34,973 nucleotides of DNA from NCBI GenBank assembly GCA_902796305.1, contig CADBOJ010000112.1, forward strand, positions 1 to 34,973, read 5' to 3'. The stretch comes from an uncultured bacterium (GTDB lineage Bacteria; Cyanobacteriota; Vampirovibrionia; Gastranaerophilales; Gastranaerophilaceae). Below are positions 32,341 to 34,973 of the stretch, piece after piece (within the stretch, counting starts at the first letter, position 1; each line of letters starts with the position of its first letter). The notes under the pieces are model-generated. The model did no database searches and was not told where the DNA came from. It was given only the letters and a program-made list of their open reading frames with translations. The translations under genes were made by a program, and so were the position numbers.

Positions 32341-34692
32341 TTATTGCTCTAATGTAATATTTGCAATTTTCGGGTCGAGAAGTTTAATTCCCGCTGTTTC
32401 AAAATTAACCTGTATTATTTGCCTTTGTTCATGCTGTAATGTCTTGATAATAACGCCTTTTCCGTATGTTCCGTGAGATATTCTGTCTCCTTTTTTGAAT
32501 GAAATTTTATTATCATCCTCAGGAATTTCTTCTTTAAAAATCGGAAGTTCTTCTTCTTTTTCTTCGGATTTAACCAGGCTTGAATCAAGCACAACATCTT
32601 TATCAAGTTTTATTCCCTGTACTTCTTCCGTGGAGTCCGAATTGATTATGTCATTGAAACTGTCATTTACCGATTTATTTACAACATCGTTTAAATCTAT
32701 TTCTTCATCATTTGTATCAACGGGTTCAGTTTCTGCTATCAGTTCAGGTTTACTGTCGGAAGCGGCTTCTTTTGATGCAAATTGGAAAAAGTCAAGCTCA
32801 TCATCGGAAATATCGGCTTCGGTATGAACTTCTTCCGTTTTTTCTTCCGGAGTTGCTTCCGCCGTTTTAGCTTCTTCTTTATCTTCTTCTTTATCTTCTT
32901 CTTCAATTTCCAGTGTTTCATCGTCTTTGAGAAGTTCCAGAATTGCCGTATCCGCATCAAGATTTTCGTTATTTAATTCTATTGCCGGTACATCATTATC
33001 ATCATCTTCTTCTTCAGGCTCTTTTTCTTGAGGAGCTGTTTCTTCTTCCGTATCTTCTTCTTGAGATAATACACTTAAATCTATATTATCAGTTTCTTCT
33101 GTTTTTGAAGTATCCTCAATATTTTCATTTACTTCCGTCTTAACGGAATTATCAAGTTCCTGAAAATCATCTTTTGATGATGAGTTTGAGTGTTCTTGAA
33201 TATCATTGTTTTTTTCAACACCCACTATGCCTTCAAAATAATCTTTTTCCTTTGCTTTAGGTTTTTCTTCTTTTTGAGGCTCTTCTTCAAATTCTTCCAA
33301 ATCTTCAACCGAAACTTGCTTTGCAGTACCTCTTTCTTCATCAAATTTATTTAATTCATCAAGAAGTTTTTTTGTATCCTGTTGTTGTTTTAAGTCTTCG
33401 TCGACTGAAATATCATTTTTTTCATCTTCATCATCAAGAAGCGACAACGCAATTTTTCTGTATTGAGCTCTCTTTTCCGGAATCTTTAGTTCATAATCTT
33501 TTGCAAGATATAAAAAATTATCCGTGTTTTCGCCAAATAAAATACAATCATGTGCAACAAGGTTTGCAAGTGCAAAGTTAGCATTTAAAAAGTCCGTGCG
33601 CTGGTATAAACTCTGCATAAGTATGTAATTCTTGCAATATTGAACAATTGACGGCAGCTTCTTATAATTATAAGAAACATTCGGAATAAATTTTATGTTT
33701 TGTTTAGCGCAATAAATTTTGTTTATTAAATCAACATCGCAATTCTTATCGTTTATTCTTGTTATAAGGTAAACTTCATCTTTAATTCCGTCTGTTATGT
33801 ATTCAAGAAAGGCTTTTTGCCAGAATGAATCGATGCTTGACATGTCAATTAAAGTAATCTCATTTTTGCTTATTGCTTTAAAAAGATTTTCATAATCTTT
33901 TTTGTTTCTTGCAAAAATTTCATCCATCTGATAATTCTTTAATTTTGCAATTAAAAGCTTAAGCTCTGTATAAGGTGTAGCATTATATTGCTCCATTAAA
34001 ACTCTTGTAAATGTGTTGAACGGAATAAATTCATGCTCTTGATTTCTTGCAAATTTTTTAATTTCATTAATTATTGCTCTGCTTGATGCCTGAAATTCAA
34101 GAGTTGCATCCGCTAAGCACTTATCAAATATAAAATCTATTGTTGAATAATTTAAAGGAAGTTTAAAATCTTTTGAAGCTTTGATTTTTTTTGCCTCATC
34201 AAATTCCAATATTCCTGTAGAATCAATAATTACAGAATGTTTTTCGGTTGATAATTTTTTTGCAAGACTGATTGAAAGAGAATTTGCATAATCTATTTTG
34301 TCTGCTATTATTACCGCATTTTGATTGAAAAAATCATATTGTATATTTAGTGGTTCGGAAGTTTTTGAATTAATACCGAATACAAAAGTCTTTTTATTTA
34401 CATTTAAGTATGATTCAATATCTTCCTGTTTAATTTTTATAATTTCACATTCTTTGTTCGGTGTGAAATTATCATACGGCATGACTTCGTTATCTTTGCT
34501 GATTTTATAAAATAATTTGAGCCTTGCAACATCCTGTGAAGCATCAAACTTGTCGTTATAAATTTCGGTTATTTGAGCAACATATCTTTCTTTTTGAGAT
34601 TTTACCATCAAAAAATCAAATAACTTAAACGCTTCGACTTTAGGATTAAAAAGTATACGTATCTCATTGTTTAATGTATTAGAAACTTGCAT
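32341..34692 (-). CDS. HerA-like ATPase-fold protein with degenerate P-loop and C-terminal UvrD/PcrA-type Tudor domain
   Basis: 783-aa protein in three parts. Residues 1 to about 115 look like a HAS-barrel (FLMVKSQKERYVAQITEIY then KECEIIKI). About 115-420 follows the HerA/FtsK pattern (NAVIIADKIDYANSLSISLAKKL, then SVIIDSTG and ITLIDMSSID), but no GxxGxGK[ST] is present, so it is probably ATP-inactive. About 420-720 is acidic low-complexity. Residues 734-783 (GDRISHGTYGKGVI to the end) match the C-terminal Tudor of UvrD/PcrA, which contacts RNA polymerase. An alternative reading is an unrelated N-terminal domain. Ends 7 nt before flhB. Confidence 0.6.
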   Translation of the reverse strand: MQVSNTLNNEIRILFNPKVEAFKLFDFLMVKSQKERYVAQITEIYNDKFDASQDVARLKLFYKISKDNEVMPYDNFTPNKECEIIKIKQEDIESYLNVNKKTFVFGINSKTSEPLNIQYDFFNQNAVIIADKIDYANSLSISLAKKLSTEKHSVIIDSTGILEFDEAKKIKASKDFKLPLNYSTIDFIFDKCLADATLEFQASSRAIINEIKKFARNQEHEFIPFNTFTRVLMEQYNATPYTELKLLIAKLKNYQMDEIFARNKKDYENLFKAISKNEITLIDMSSIDSFWQKAFLEYITDGIKDEVYLITRINDKNCDVDLINKIYCAKQNIKFIPNVSYNYKKLPSIVQYCKNYILMQSLYQRTDFLNANFALANLVAHDCILFGENTDNFLYLAKDYELKIPEKRAQYRKIALSLLDDEDEKNDISVDEDLKQQQDTKKLLDELNKFDEERGTAKQVSVEDLEEFEEEPQKEEKPKAKEKDYFEGIVGVEKNNDIQEHSNSSSKDDFQELDNSVKTEVNENIEDTSKTEETDNIDLSVLSQEEDTEEETAPQEKEPEEEDDDNDVPAIELNNENLDADTAILELLKDDETLEIEEEDKEEDKEEAKTAEATPEEKTEEVHTEADISDDELDFFQFASKEAASDSKPELIAETEPVDTNDEEIDLNDVVNKSVNDSFNDIINSDSTEEVQGIKLDKDVVLDSSLVKSEEKEEELPIFKEEIPEDDNKISFKKGDRISHGTYGKGVIIKTLQHEQRQIIQVNFETAGIKLLDPKIANITLEQ

Positions 34693-34863
34693 TAATGTAA
34701 CTTTCTCTATAAATTTAACTAAACCCTACTAACAAAATATATCTTATCCAATGTGGTTAGTACTATCTTCCAATAATATTACATCAAATCAAGTATTTTT
34801 TGCAATAGCGATTTGCCACATTTTAAATTTATTTATAAAATGGTTTTTACTTCAAAATAATTC

Positions 34864-34892
34864 TTGACAGTTTTTTGTGTCTACAATAATAT
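34864..34892 (+). promoter_or_regulatory. Promoter of tRNA-Thr
   Basis: Perfect TTGACA, 17-nt spacer and TAATAT (34887-34892), ending 9 nt before the mature tRNA 5' end, typical of a strong stable-RNA promoter. Confidence 0.6.
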
Positions 34893-34901
34893 ATACATAG
34901 T

Positions 34902-34973
34902 GCCGATGTAGCTCAATGGTAGAGCAACGGTTTTGTAAACCGTAGGTTGCGGGTTCGAGTCCCATCATCGGCT
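34902..34973 (+). tRNA. tRNA-Thr (anticodon TGT)
   Basis: Acceptor stem GCCGATG pairs with CATCGGC (34966-34972) and the discriminator is T (34973). The D arm is AGCTCAATGGTAGAGC, the anticodon arm ACGGT-TTTGTAA-ACCGT gives anticodon TGT (codon ACA), and the T arm is GCGGG-TTCGAGT-CCCAT. The T stem has one G-T pair and one C-A mismatch. The window ends at the discriminator, so whether CCA is encoded cannot be seen. Confidence 0.95.

Noticed and set aside
32739-32960. Lys-rich minus-strand frame within the HerA-like/Tudor gene
   Set aside because: The acidic GAA/GAT-rich segment gives long open frames in shifted registers; composition and position show it is a shadow.
34740-34835. Inverted repeat AATGTGG ... 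CCACATT upstream of the tRNA
   Set aside because: The arms are only 7 nt and about 70 nt apart, so pairing is not convincing in AT-rich DNA.

Overview
This is an AT-rich, gene-dense bacterial chromosome segment. It carries about 41 protein genes, one tRNA-Thr at the right edge and one candidate small RNA. I see no mobile element, CRISPR array or prophage, and no gene-free gap longer than about 300 bases. The gene set points to a Gram-negative-type anaerobe with lipopolysaccharide (waaA, kdsA), flagella or a flagellar-type export gate (flhB, fliW, csrA), glycyl-radical chemistry (pflA, nrdG activases), ADP-forming acetyl-CoA synthetase and a superoxide-reductase-like protein. A low-GC genome with LPS genes, a FliW-CsrA pair, long Gram-negative-type GyrB, YqfF/YbeY/DgkA clustering and several lineage-restricted proteins fits Candidatus Gastranaerophilales/Melainabacteria (non-photosynthetic gut relatives of Cyanobacteria). 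That placement is inference from gene content, not a database result.

Layout. 1-5.2 kb: yqeG and trhP (minus), a lipoprotein and a candidate sRNA (plus), then a 27-residue-repeat protein and waaA (minus). 5.3-8.2 kb: a mini-protein, an Xre regulator divergent from an operon of exported TPR protein, fliW, csrA and a second TPR protein. 8.2-12.0 kb: minus-strand pgpH-ybeY-dgkA, then a C_GCxxG_C_C protein and secG. 12.1-17.1 kb: a GH13 protein, an RHH regulator, a superoxide-reductase-like gene next to a ferritin-like gene (both lacking key metal-site residues), nth, trxA, grxC, a TPR gene and a RipA-like membrane protein. 17.3-21.4 kb: a PLP enzyme and yajQ (minus), and a fused ADP-forming acyl-CoA synthetase (plus). 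21.5-27.1 kb: an EF-hand protein, kdsA, a trpR-trpB operon without trpA, and gyrB. 27.2-31.2 kb: a secreted HExxH protein, a membrane-anchored protein, nrdG, a flagellar-associated-looking protein and pflA. 31.2-34.9 kb: flhB preceded by a HerA-like protein that lacks a normal P-loop and ends in a UvrD/PcrA-type Tudor domain, then tRNA-Thr.

Points to follow up. The adjacent SOR-like and ferritin-like proteins have both lost metal-site residues. The HerA-like/Tudor fusion sits beside flhB. The trpRB operon has a 20-bp palindromic operator. A structured candidate sRNA lies at about 2930-3048. Several genes lack a Shine-Dalgarno sequence and have a -10-like hexamer ending 6-7 nt before the start codon, which suggests leaderless transcripts.
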